NCBI RefSeq assembly: GCF_010389155.1
Contig: NC_057761.1
Coordinates: forward strand, 6,202,501-6,266,500
Source of the DNA: Erigeron canadensis
Taxonomy: Eukaryota > Streptophyta > Magnoliopsida > Asterales > Asteraceae
Reading direction: 5' to 3'
Length of the DNA stretch: 64,000 nt
Of this stretch, positions 32,046 to 44,270 are shown one piece after another. The position numbers were made by a program, and so were the translations under genes. The notes beneath the pieces are model-generated. The model did no database searches. It saw only the letters and a list, made by a program, of their open reading frames with translations, and had not been told where the DNA came from. Position 1 is the first letter of the stretch. Each line of letters begins with the position of its first letter.

Positions 32046-32055
32046 ATCTCCCCCT
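32046..32055 (-). promoter_or_regulatory. E4 polypurine tract
   Basis: AGGGGGAGAT on minus before the 3' LTR. Confidence 0.85.
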
Positions 32056-32191
32056 ATTCGCTGAGGAGACTTAGCTGAGAGTGAGTCTTTTGAAGTAGTT
32101 GTGATAACAAGTAGAATGAGGAAATGTTGATATTATATATATGTCAAAACACTTTTACAATATACAGCGTAAATGAAATTACAACATTTAT

Positions 32192-35100
32192 TTACTCCCA
32201 CTGACATTCTTCCTTTGCTTCAATGAACGCTTTATCCTTTTGTCTTTCAGGCTTCAGCAATTCTTGATCAATCAGCTTAATGAAATCCTGATTGTTGGAG
32301 GACTTAATGCAATATTTTCTTAGCTTTACAAGAAAGCCAGAGGGAGCAATTCCAACTTCATTTGTTCTAAAAAAAAGTTCATGACCATGGATATTGCAAA
32401 AGCAGAAACCTCCTAGCTTTTCATCATACGCACCATCAACAAAAAGTGTTCTCGATGGCATCTTGAGGTCCAGCATTGGTTCATTATCAATGTCTGACTT
32501 AGGCACAGGCCTGAGGATAGAAGGACGCTGAGAAGTTATTTGACCAGAGGCTGTCCTTTTGACACCAATTTGCTGTTGCTGAGGAGGAGGAGGAAATGGA
32601 TGTCTTTCAGAGCTGAGCAGGGAGTCTTGGACTTTATATTTTTGTTGCATTTTTCGTGTGTGCTTTATCTGCTCGCATGCCATTTTGATTAGGGGATCAT
32701 AAGTTACACCCTTCTTATCTTTGATCAGCTTGTAGATTTCAATCCATTCAGTTGGCCCAAGTGTGTCTTTAGTGACATTTTTCAGCGTATATAGCTTGGG
32801 CACACCTTTCCTCTGGATGCTGAGATTCATCCCTTGTTGAGTGAGCAAGACCTTGACAGACATGATCTCCTCTTTTCTTTGCCTAACCTCCCTAGATTTG
32901 AGGTAGAGTCTTTGACTTTCTTCGAAGTTCTTTGTTCTGTTGGCAAAGAACTCTGCCTATTTCTTCTTTAAAGCTTCAAGGCCACCAGACTTTTGAGCCA
33001 ATCTCTTTATTTCATCGTCAGCATCTTTTAGTTCCTCACTAACTATCTGCTCACTTATAAACTTCTCAGTGAGTTCTTCTTCCCTTTTCTTTTGTTTCAA
33101 TTCTTCTTGAAGTACAATTTCTGTGGGAGTAAGTTTAGCAGTTGTTGATAGTGAGGACTTGTTGTTGCCTTGCTGAAGATGGAATCTCAGTGAGTTTTTC
33201 TTCTTGTTGCCTTGCTGAAGATGGAATCTTAAGAGGTTTGCTCTTAGTAACCACAACTGTTTTACCCTTATCAGCATATCTCTTTTCAAGGGCAGCATGA
33301 AATTCAGCAGTTGGCTTGAAACTAGAAACATTGATTGGTCTCGCTGGCACACTACCTTCAGCGACTACCTCTTCAACATTCGTTGGCACCTCTTCAGCGA
33401 CCTTCTCAGTTTGCTCCCCCTCAACACTTGCTGCCGGTTCTACAACCGTCTCAGCTTTGTCAGTTTCAGCATGGGGAGCAGTATTAACATGCTCATCACT
33501 TTGAGTTATTGGGGCCTCCTTTACAATTTTCTCCCCCTTGGAAGTAGCTGAGGGACTAGCTACTTCCACATTTCGCTGCTTGAGGAGCCCCAACATTTCT
33601 CCCATCATTCCCCTAAGAGATGCAACCTCGTCTTCCAAGTTCTTTGTCCTGCTGACGGATTCATCAAGCATTTTTTTGTCAACAGCAACTTAGGAGGGGG
33701 TGCGAGAGAAGACTTGATGTTTTAGGGAAGAGATTTCATTTTTAAGAGTGGTGAGAAAGTTGTCTTGGTTTTTGGAGAGGGAGGAGACAGAGGAATCAAG
33801 CTTATGAAGTTGAGCAGTGAAGAGAATATTAGATTGAGAGAGTTGGTTAAGGGAGGATAAGAGGCCAGGCACTTTAGTGACCTTCGCTGAGTTAAGTTCA
33901 TTGGTTAGTTTGTTAAGCGAGGCAGAGATTTGAGAGTTGGAAGTGCTAACTCTCTTCATGCTTTGATCCAACGGCAGTTGGTTTCTTTTGAGAAGATTTT
34001 CATGAGACTTTTGCTGATAGTGATGCTCCTTGATGATCCCAAAAACTTTATCTTTCAATTCAGCCATTTCATCAATCATCTCATCATTGCCAGTGATCAA
34101 CTTCAGAAATTGATGATGAGCATCAGCATTCAATGCAACAATCTTGTCTACCAGCGAACCATATAAATAACCATGTCTATTTCCTTGGCTCTGGCAGATT
34201 TGCACCCTTCTTAATAATTCGTGTAGCTGGCAAGTCTCAACATAATCAAGTCCAGGCACGTTAATAGCAGTAAATGCAGTTTGGAGATCTTCATCAGCAG
34301 AGGGAACCTTGAGAGCCTTTAAAGGAACTAGATATCGAACACAAGGAACCTTGAAGAAATCTGGATGGTGCAATGGAGGTACTTCCATAATAATTTCATC
34401 ATCAAATTCTTCTACCTCAATATAGATTGTTGTCTTAAGCCTTTGAAGATGACAATATTGCACCCTACGCTGAAGTTCATCATCATTAAGCTTAGTTGCA
34501 TATTTTCCAAAGTGGCCAATTTATTCATGGGTAGTTGTAGGCCTTGGAGAATAGCTGGATGAGGGAGGCATATCATTTAAAGAAGCTAGGGTATCCTCAA
34601 ATTCAGTGGGAGACGAGGAGATTAAGACATACCCCAAGTCTTCTGCCAAGAAACCACTGGTAATCACCTCTTCTTCACTTTCTTCTGCAACAGTGAGTTT
34701 GATTTCAGCCTCATCATCTTGGAGATCAAACTCACTGCTCAATTCTTCATCACTAACAATACTTGCTTCAAAAATATTGGTCTCGGTTCTTGCACTAACA
34801 GTTTCCGAGACACTTGTAGTAGTAAAGGGGGTAAAGGAACCTGGTGCCTCAATCTTAGTGTGTTGTTCCACTGGGACATCATTGGCCGTAGAGGGTGTTG
34901 ACTCTAACATCACCTGTGATCTGGCTGCTGTCAACGACTCAGAGGGAATATAAGAAGAAGAGGAAGTATTTAGGGGTGGAGTTGGACTTTGACCTCTAGT
35001 GGGTTGGGGTGACCCAATATCTTCACCAACCTCACCTAAAGAAGTTTAAGGTGGTTGCTTGATGTTCCCTTCTAACTCATCAACAGTCTGTTGGGAGACT

Positions 35101-36296
35101 GCTGATGGGATGGTTTGGGTGCTAGTGTCCTTGGGCGCTGAGGACGTCCTAACCTTGAGTTGGCCCTTTGATACACTCTGCTTACGTTTTGGGACGTCAG
35201 CGGAGGATGAAGATTGTAAATTTTGTGTTAAGGACGCTACCTTAGATTTGCTTTTGGTCTTAGTAGAGGCTTTGGAGGTCGCTGGGGGGTTTATCAGCGA
35301 ACCAGCCTCAGAAGGCATTTCAGCGTCCACAACGACCGTATCAGCCACTTCATCAGAAAGAAGTGCTACCTCCCATTCGCTGTCTTTAGGGTATAAAGAA
35401 GAGTTTAGAGAGAAGAGTACCTCTTTCATATGTACAGTGAGGCGAGCAACCAAGTGTTCAGCAGGTTGCTTGTATATCTTGCTGCCGACCCTTGCTACTT
35501 GAATTGTGGCAGCATTTGGCAAGTCATATTCATCACCCAGTGCCTCTTTGAAGATAAGGGAGAAAATTCTCACAAAAGGCACAATGTGAGATCTATTATT
35601 TAGGATGATCTTGTGCTTCATGTCATTGAATATCATCAAGGCATAATCAACAAATCTTCCTTCAGCGAGAACGTGGATAATAGGCATCGAAGTTGTAGAT
35701 GCTTGATTGTAGGATCCAGAGTTTCCACCCATACACTGGATCACATGAATGAAGAGAACTCTCCAAATCCCAGGGAGATTTTGCTTCAAGGGATTGCTTG
35801 GGATCGCCGGAGGGTTCCTTAGGTTATGACTGTACCCGATTGAAGGCAACCATGCCTTCCATTCATCATCACCAGCAGCTTCCACAAATGCATTATCATT
35901 ATTTTCTTGTGGGAAGCGAAGAGTTTGACGTAATGATGCCGGAGTGATGGTAATAGTTTTTGTCCCCTGTCGAACAGTGCCAGAGATAGTCTGGGTGGAC
36001 TCATCAAAATTACATGTCCACCAGAACTCTCGAAGAAGATGAACATAGATCTTCTCCGGATTGGCAGGAGATGCGTGGATGAAATCCAGCATTGGCTTAT
36101 ATCCTTTTATGCCTTTTGGCACGTCAGACGAGCCGATATGATTGTTTGGTTTTACAACCATATCTGAAGCAGAGAAGGAGATTTTGGAAGATTTAATGAT
36201 ATTAGGAGAAAGGGAATAAGTAGAAGAGTTTAGATAAGATTTAGAAAATTGTTCAGTGGCGGCGGAAGCCGATGGAGTTTCAGATGAGGAAGCCAT
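32192..36296 (-). pseudogene. E4 accessory reading frame downstream of RNase H
   Basis: ATG at 36294-36296. A single frame runs to 33135 through TAA stops at 35046, 34521 and 33690, then shifts by one base near 33150-33350 and runs through a TAG at 32957 to 32192: about 1,370 codons in all. The N-terminal domain (GYKPMLDFIHASPANPEKIY, LLREFWWTC, TITPASLRQTLRFP, LPGIWRVLFIHVIQCM, FVPFVRIF-like) matches a pattern I recall from accessory frames of Asteraceae SIRE elements. It is followed by a Ser/Lys-rich linker, an acidic block, coiled-coil segments (SISLKHQV, KNLEDEVASLRGMMGEML) and a conserved-looking C-terminal domain (LFVDGAYDEKLGGFCFC). It has no signal peptide and no clear membrane anchor, so it is unlike a retroviral envelope although it occupies the env position. 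Function unknown. Confidence 0.75.
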
Positions 36297-36418
36297 TGAA
36301 GAGATTTGAAGAGAAGATTAAGAAAAGATGAAGATGAAAGATTTGAGAGATTTAAGAGATTTTAGAGAAGATGACCAGTTATGAGAAGGCGTGAAAGTGG
36401 AAAAATGAGTATGAGTTT

Positions 36419-36428
36419 GTATATATAG
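36419..36428 (-). promoter_or_regulatory. Candidate internal promoter (TATA box) for the E4 accessory frame
   Basis: CTATATATAC on the minus strand, 122 bp upstream of the accessory ATG. Its position suits a separate transcript; this is an inference. Confidence 0.5.
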
Positions 36429-36991
36429 GGTATAGTCAAGGACCACGATTTGTCAAATGAAAAGACAAAAATTTTCTCTCTCCTCGTTTTCAAACTGTGG
36501 GACAGCTGTTTTTAACAACTGTCATATATATACGTATAAGACATATATATATATATACATAAAAACAATTTCTTTTGTGAGTAACGTTTAAAGAAAGAAA
36601 TGTTTATTCACAAATACTCGAGTGTGCGCCGTATGCGTCAGACAGAGCCAGTCAGTCAGATGCACAGTGACAGCCTCAAGTGAACGGGTGACGTACTTAA
36701 GAGAACAAGTGGGTCAATTTTAGTTTTGAATTATAAAACATATGGTTCAAAAGAGTGCCACATCACCAACATAGTTGCATCTGAAATAGTTAGTTTCAGA
36801 TGTAGTCCTACGTTTTATTTAATATCGAAAAGATATGTTTGATAATATTTTATTTATAAAATGCTTCAACACCTCCTTTTAAGAGAAGGATATAATTTGG
36901 TGCTGAGACATAATTTTAGAGTATGAGGGTCAGCGATCTTATGACTAACATAAGGTCGCTGATAAAACAATTTTTGGCAAATTGTCAGCCA
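36429..36991 (-). other. E4 spacer upstream of the accessory frame
   Basis: Noncoding AT-rich spacer between the tandem repeats and the candidate TATA box; nothing else recognised. Confidence 0.55.
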
Positions 36992-37309
36992 TCAACGGAT
37001 TTTATAAGTCTTTACCAACAGCCGTTTGCTGATGGACTAGATGAAGACTTTTAGCTCTTCATTGCTTTTATTTTGCTTTTTCCTAAAGCAACAAGGATCA
37101 ACGGATTTTAGAAGTCTTTATCAATAACCGTTTGCTATTGGACTAGATGGAAACTTTTGGCTATCCATTGCCTTTGTTTTGCTTTTTCCCAAAGCAACAG
37201 GGATCAACGGATTTTAGAAGTCTTTACCAATAACCGTTTGCTATTGGACTAGATGGAAACTTTTGGCTTTCCATTGCCTTTGTCTTGCTTTTTCCCAAAG
37301 CAACAGGGA
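36992..37309. repeat. Three tandem copies of a 106-bp unit in E4
   Basis: Units start at 36992, 37098 and 37204, each opening tcaacggatttta and ending cccaaagcaacaggga or a variant. Copies 2 and 3 are nearly identical; copy 1 is more diverged. Confidence 0.92.
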
Positions 37310-37354
37310 TCAGCGAGTAAGACAGACTCACTCGCTAAGTAGCAGACATGACAA

Positions 37355-40300
37355 TCATGTCGCTGATTCTCCATTCAGCATTCCCAACTTGCTTACAAGC
37401 AGTTTGAATCTAGTTTCATCCAAGGGTTTAGTAAAGATGTCAGCTAATTGATCATCAGTTGGAATCAAATAGATTTCAACATCTCCCTTCATGACATGAT
37501 CACGAATGAAGTGATATCGAATATCAATATGCTTGGTTTTGGAGTGCTGAACAGGGTTGTGTGTAATAGCAATAACACTTGTATTATCACACATGATTGG
37601 AACTTTAGAGTATTCCAGATCATAATCAGCGAGTTGATGCTTCATCCAAAGCATTTGGGCACAACAACTCGCTGCAGAGACATATTCTGCCTCAGCTGTG
37701 GAGATAGATACTGTGTGTTGCTTTTTACTGGTCCAACTAGTTAGTCTTCCTCCCAACAGTTGGCAACCACCACTGGTGCTTTTGCGATCAAGCATGCATC
37801 CAGCATAGTCAGAGTAAAAGAACCAAGGTGGGTGTACCTTTAAGATATTTGAAGATTCGCTTTACAGCGAGGAGATGCGACTCACGTGGAGAGGCTTGAT
37901 AGCAAGCACAGAGACATGTGGAAAACATAATGTCAGGGTGACTCGCTGTGAGATACATGAGTGACCCAATCATGCCTCTATAGTAAGTGGGATTCACATG
38001 CTTCCCATCTGGATCTGCATGAAGATTATTGGGAGGAGACATAGGAGTACGTTTGGGAGTGACATGGGTGAAGTCAAATTTATGCAACATATCTCTAATA
38101 TATTTTTCTTGATTGATGAAAATCCTGTGGAAAGTTGCTTAATTTGTAAACCTAAGAAGAAGGTTAACTCACCCATCATACTCATCTCAAACGTACTTGA
38201 CATAAGAGCACTAAACTTCTTACACAGCTTAGAGGAAAGGGAACCAAAGATTATGTCATCGACATATATTTGGACATACAAAGTATGAGCTTTCTCTTTA
38301 TAAATAAAAAGAGTGTTATCTATGGTTCCTTTATGAAAGCCATGGTCTAAAAGAAAGGAAGATAGGGTATCATACCAGGCTCTGGGAGCCTATTTGAGAC
38401 TATAAAGAGCTTTATTGAGCTTGTAGACATAACGAGGATGCTTTGGATCCTCAAAACCAGGAGGCTGCTTGACATAGACCTCTTTCTCACTCACGCTGCT
38501 TATAAAGGCTTCATTGGGAACCAAATATTATGTCATCGACATATATTTGGACATACAAAGCATGAGCTTTCTCTTTATAAATAAAAAGAGTGCTATCTAT
38601 GGTTCCTGTATGAAAGCCATGGTCTAAAAGAAAGGAAGAGAGGGTATCATACCAACTGTTTGAGACCATAAAGAGCTTTATTGAGCTTGTAGACATAATG
38701 AGGATGCTTTGGATCCTCAAAACCAGGAGGCTGCTTGACATAGACCTCTTCATCAAGAGCACCATTTAGAAATGCACTCTTGACGTCCATTTAATAGACA
38801 ATGAAGCCTTTATAAGGCGAATAGCCTTAAGACGAGCGACTGGGGCAAAGGTTTCATCATAGTCAATGCCTTCAGCTTGAGTATATCCTTGTGCCACCAG
38901 TCTGGCTTTGTTGCGAACAACAACACCAGCTTCATCCATTTTGTTCCTATAAACCCATCGAGTACCAATGGGTTCGTTACATGGAGGAGGAACCAGAAAC
39001 CAAACATGATTTCTTTCAAATTGTGTAAGTTCCTCTTGCATGGCTTCAACCCAAGAAGGATTGGCTATTGCTTCTCCAATGTTAAAGGGAACAGTTTGAG
39101 ATAGAAAATTGACATAGAGACAAATATTACTTGTCGCTGATCTGGTTTGGACACCATTGTTTGGATTTCCAATTACATGGTTAAGTGGTGATCAGTAGTC
39201 CATTTGGGTGCAGGAGAGAGAATGGAAGAGTAGGTAGGCGCGGAAGATGAGGTGGAGATAGGATCACCAGTAACTATTGGATAGCTAGAGAGATCAACAG
39301 TTAAAGTTGGTTCAGGATTGTTGACAGGAGGGTCAATGAGAGTGACAGGTTCCTCTTGCTGAGAGTTGTCATCCTCAGCGTCTCCTAAGTCAGGATTCGC
39401 TAAGGCATCATGTAAGACATCATCAGCGATACTTCAGTTTCCTGAACTATTTCAGGAGAAGAGTTGCTGATGGAATCCTTTTGTATTGACCTAATAAGAG
39501 GTTCAACTGGATCCATAGAATAGATATGAGAAGCGATGTAGTCAACACTTGGAGACACATTCAAAGATGGTTCAGCAGAGTGAATGTCAGCGACTGATTG
39601 AGTAGCTGAAATTTCGGGAGGATCAGCAAGGTCGCTGAGAATTTCATCAGCAGATGATTGTTTAGGAAGATCACTTAGAGCTGAACAACTTTCATCAAAA
39701 GTAACATGAATTGATTCATCAACCTTTTGAGTGCGAGTGTTAAACACTTTTGCTAATAGAGGAGTATCCCAAAAAGTAGCCATCATCAGCCTTGGGATCG
39801 AATTTTCCTAAGTGATCCTTATTATTAAGAATAAAGACTGGGCAACCAAAAACATGGAAATACCCAATTTGGGGTTTCTTGCCCTTAAGAATTTCATAGG
39901 CAGTCTTATCATGTCGCTTGACAATAAGACACCTATTTTGAGTGTGACAAGCAGTATTAACTGCTTCTGCCCAAAATTTTAATGGGAGAGAGGATTCACT
40001 GAGCATAGACCTAGCAGCTTCAATAAGAGTTCTATTTCTTCTTTCAGCTACTCCATTTTGCTTAGGGGTTCGAACAGAAGAAAAGTTTTGTGTTATCCCT
40101 TGATCAGCACAAAAACTTTTAAGAGTGTGGTTTCTAAACTCAGTGCCATGATCACTTCTGAGTTCTTTAACACGAATGCTGTTGAGGTTTTCCATCTTTT
40201 TGATAAAATTGATAATTTCCTCAGCAGCCTCACTCTTAGAATGCAGGAATATAGTCCAAGTGTATCGTGAATATTCATCCACAATGACTAGGGTATATCT

Positions 40301-41269
40301 GTTGCCCCTTAAACTTTGAACATTTACAGGACCAAAAAGGTCCATATGAAGAAGATGGAAGCAGCCATTTATTGAGTTGGCATGTTTAGTTTTGAAGGTG
40401 GCTCGGTGGCTTTTACCCTTTTCACAGGCACCATAGAGCCTGTCCTTCTCATAAGAGAGAGGAGGAAGGCCTCGTACAAGATTTTTCTTGGCAAGAGAGT
40501 TGATGGTTTTGAAGTTGACATGCGACATACGCTTATGCCATAACTAGTTGATTTGAGATACAGCTTTAGAAAATAAACAAGTTTCGCTGTGAGTTTTAAC
40601 AGGAGTGAAGTCAACCAAATAGATGTCTCTCTTTCTAGGAGCTATTAAGACTACCTCTTTGTCAATCTTTACAACTGTGCCTTGATGCTTGTCAAGAATG
40701 ACTTTGTAGTCAGCATCGCACAGTTGACTGATACTGATAAGATTGTGTTTTAAACCATTCACATAGGCAACCTTTGTAAACTTTATTAGCCCATTAGAGA
40801 GAGATCCATATACTTCAGTTTGGCCAGTTGAGTTGTCACCAAACACTACTGTGGGACCATCAGTCTCCACGAAGTTATCCAGCAGGTCCTTGGATCCAGT
40901 CATGTGTTTTGAACATCCACTGTCCAAATACCACACTTCTTTTTCTTGCGAAAGAGAAGGAGTGACTGAAGTATTAGCAGTTTCATCAACTGAAAGTGTT
41001 TCAATCAGTTGGTTAGAAGGAGGCATGTAACTTGTGGCTTCAACAGTATCTCCTTGATTGACATAATTTCCAGTGTCAAGAATAACCAAGTTGCTAACTT
41101 GATTGTTATTTCCATATTCTACAAGGATACTGTCAGTACCATTGGAGACAATCTCTTGAGAGAAGGGAAGGGAGATACGTTGAGAGGCAATGAATTCAGC
41201 AATATTGCTTTCATTGAGAACAAAATTATTATTTGAGTTTATGTTGGATTCTGCAAGAGGAGCTTGCAT
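37355..41269 (-). pseudogene. E4 pol: protease, integrase, reverse transcriptase, RNase H (broken)
   Basis: Protease WYLDSGCSKHMTG lies near 40920. GAG-pre-integrase begins LWHKRMSHVNF near 40540. Integrase has HMDLFGPV, RSDHGTEF and ERRNRTLIEAAR. Reverse transcriptase has [11 protein letters not shown] and YVDDI (present twice because of a local duplication). RNase H ends TKPLDETRFKLLVSKLGML at 37355. Defects include TAG at 40544-40546, a frameshift near 39770, loss of part of the reverse transcriptase near 38780, a ~275-bp tandem duplication at 38239-38760, and a break near 37800. It cannot encode a working polymerase. Confidence 0.88.
38239..38760. repeat. Tandem duplication within E4 reverse transcriptase
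   Basis: The segment starting gggaaccaa at 38239 repeats from 38516 with a period of about 277 bp. Both copies include the YVDDI codons and the stretch up to gacatagacctctt. The second copy lacks about 17 bp present in the first (ggctctgggagcctatt region). Confidence 0.88.
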
Positions 41270-44147
41270 ATTGACAGCAGAAGTAGGAACAGCAGGAGAT
41301 GAGAGAGGATTTGGCTGAATGACAATTTCAGGAGGGTTCCTGGAGTTATTGTCAGTACAGTTAGCAGCAATGTGTCCTTTTTCACCACAAAGATAACACT
41401 TTCTATTACAGTTCTGATTTAGAGTCAGAAAATCCTTAAGCTGTGAGGATAGGTCGTTAACACGTTTGGTCAGCTCATAAATTTCAGGATTATTAGAAGA
41501 GGTTGATGCTGCACAAGAAGTCTTTTTCCTTTTTGATTTGAGAGAAGGAGACTTCTTTTAACGCTGGAAAGGAATAGACTTTGGAATAGGACCAAGAATG
41601 GATTTGTCCTTAGATTGAGTATTTGAAGAGGAGGAGTCAAAGTGAGTCTGAGCAATTCGCTGACCTCCTTGTTGAGAAGGTCTAACCCGCTGAGCAGGTC
41701 TGAAATGATGAGTCTCCAGAGGAGATTTTCTAGCTTGTTGTCCTTCTGGTTGAGAAGGTCTGACCTGCTGAACAGGTCTGAAGTCCTGGGAAGGGGGTTC
41801 CCTTAGGAATATAAATGGAATTGGGTTGCTGATAGCGAGCATCAGCAAACTTAGTTCTCCTATTCATTAAATGACCATGCATAGCAGCCTTTCTGCCAGC
41901 ATGAGAAGAATTTGTAGAGGAGGGTGAGAGCTGAGGAGCAGGACGTTCAGCAACTACAGAGGGAATGGAAGACTCAGCAGATTGATTGACAGGTGCAGCT
42001 CGCTGAGGAGTACTGTAGTCATATGGAACAGCAACCTTGCTCCTTTTGAAAGGTTCAAATGCTTTAGACTGAACAGTCAGAAGCTGAGGAGCAATAGGTC
42101 TGTAACCATCACTTGAAGGATTTCCTTCAAAGGTTTGAGAAGGAGAATATTGAATTCTGCCTTCATTTGGCATCATATCAATGATGGGATAATTAGGGAA
42201 GATTGTCTTAGCAAAACTAGGAGAAGAATTAGTATTAGTTTTGTTAGAAGACGAAGAAGTGCTGGGTAAAGATGAAACATTATCAAGTTCGGAGTGATAA
42301 TCATTCACTCCTTTGGTGAAGTAGTACTTCATCATTTCTTCACGAGAAGCAACAGCACTTGGAGGAGTTCTGTCTTCAGCAGCAGGACTGTCACCAAAGT
42401 GATTGGTGACAAGGGCGGCAGTCTCATAATCTCCACCAATGATGGCGTTGATTTGAGTAGGCATCAGCTTGCTGAAGATTTGGTCATGAAGCTTGGAGGC
42501 TTTAGACCATGAGACAACAATTTTTTCAAGTTCACCGACCTTATTTTTTAAATCTTCATTTGATTTCTGAAGATTTTGATTAAGAAGTTTTTGAGACTCA
42601 AGCTCAACATGGACATTTCTCAGGTCCTTGAGCTTGTCATTTTTATCACTTAGCTCAGCACTGACTAAGTTAAGCTTAGTCTGAAGATCAGCACGAATTG
42701 ATTCAACAAATTCAATGTCACAAGTAAGCGACTCAAAAATTTCTGACTTACTTTCTTTAGATGCAGAAGAAAAATTGCATACCTTTTTTAGAGTGACATT
42801 CACCCACTGACTGGAACAGACTTGATCTTTTGTCAGTGCTTAATCATCAGCGAGTGCCATAAGGCAGATGGCATCAACATACTCTTCCTCGTTAGCTTCA
42901 GAGTTATCAGAGTCTGCCCAGTCATGTTGTTCAGCAACAAGACTCTTGGCAAGAAGCTTAGCTTCCTCAACGTCAGCCATCTTAGCACAAAGCTCATAGT
43001 ACTTCTTTTTGTATTCATTAGCAGGCTTGACTGAGGAGGGTCTTGCTGAGGAGAAAGAAGAGGGCTTCGCTGCCTGCATGGAAGGGATAGAAACATTGCA
43101 TTCTTTTTGGTAGTGGTCTTTCCGACCACATCTCCAACACTCTTCTTGCGATTTCTCAACCACTGGTTTTTGAGAGAAAGTCGATTTGCGACTATTCCAT
43201 TTTTTGGAATATCTCTTACCAGCGATAAGAGCAAATTGCATGAAGTCTGAGAACATTTCTTGTCTCTCCTCAATATCGAGGTCATTGACAAGATCTTGTA
43301 GATGAGATGGGGTAGCAGAGCTGCTGTTGACATGGATAGAGTCAACTTCAGCAGAGACCAAGGCAAGAGGGTCATGAGAATAAGAAATATTAGATAAAGA
43401 AGAAGAAGAAGATGAGCCAGCATTCCTCTTGGATTCAGCTTCTGCTCTCAAGTTTTGAGCAAGGGCTCTCTCTTCAAATTGAAGAGTGCCATAAAGCGAT
43501 TCCAAGTCATGCATATTTAGTTGCTTGGTGGTGCGGAGAATCTGTCTTAAACCTTGCCATCTAATTGGAAGGCTGTCAATGAACTTGTGGCATACTTCAA
43601 GCATATCATGCTCTATGCCAGCATTAGTCATATCATTCAAAAGACACTTGAAGCGATTGTAAGTGCCATCCAGATTCTCATTAGGAAGAGAAAAGAATCC
43701 TTCATAGGCACGCTTCAGATCTATATTTTTAGTAGCAAAGACATCTTCTGTACCATCGAATCTGGTACAAAGATTGTCCCATACCTTCTTAGTAGAAGAA
43801 AGTTTAATGACAGATTTCATAATATCATCAGGAAGTGTATTGATAATGAGGTTTCTTAACCTAGCGTCTAAATTAACAAGCCTACGCTCGTCATCTGTCC
43901 ATTGTACTTCTGGTTTAATAAGCTCAGTGACAATCTCAGGAGCATCAGTGGTGGCTCCTGGTGTCCTGGTGACCAGAATCGGTACATATGGACCTTTAGT
44001 TAAGATGGTCATTAAATAAGGTTCAACTCCTACAATATGTAGAAGCATTCTCTCCTTCCAAGATCCAAAATCATGAAATTCGAATCTTGGAGGAATGGAG
44101 ACATACCCAAAGTCTCTGGTATTAACCAGAGTAGGGACTGCAGTCAT
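41270..44147 (-). pseudogene. E4 gag with two zinc knuckles (stops and a frameshift)
   Basis: ATG at 44145-44147 (MTAVPTLVNTRDFG). A capsid-type Copia gag follows (FGSWKERMLLHIVG, KVWDNLCTRFDGTEDV, HKFIDSLPIRW), then a CCHC knuckle CWRCGRKDHYQKEC near 43110-43150. After an in-frame TAA at 42840-42842 the same frame goes on through a coiled coil to near 41790, where a one-base shift leads into a Gln/Pro-rich repeat (FRPVQQVRPSQ, FRPAQRVRPSQ). A second knuckle, CYLCGEKGHIAANC, lies near 41360-41400, past a TAA at 41558-41560, and the frame continues into the protease. Expected role: virus-like particle assembly and RNA binding. Confidence 0.82.
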
Positions 44148-44256
44148 AGAGAAAGATTTTAAGAAACGAAAAGAAAGAAAAGTTTTGGATGCAGAAAAAG
44201 TAAAGAAAAGATCTTGCAAACTTTTACTCAGATCAGATTCGGTGTATCGAACCACC

Positions 44257-44268
44257 GCTCTGATACCA
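44257..44268 (-). promoter_or_regulatory. E4 primer-binding site
   Basis: TGGTATCAGAGC on minus, initiator tRNA-Met type. Confidence 0.9.
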
Positions 44269-44270
44269 AC

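Noticed and set aside
36992..37309. CRISPR-like array
   Set aside because: The 106-bp units are contiguous tandem copies with no spacers, in a plant retroelement.
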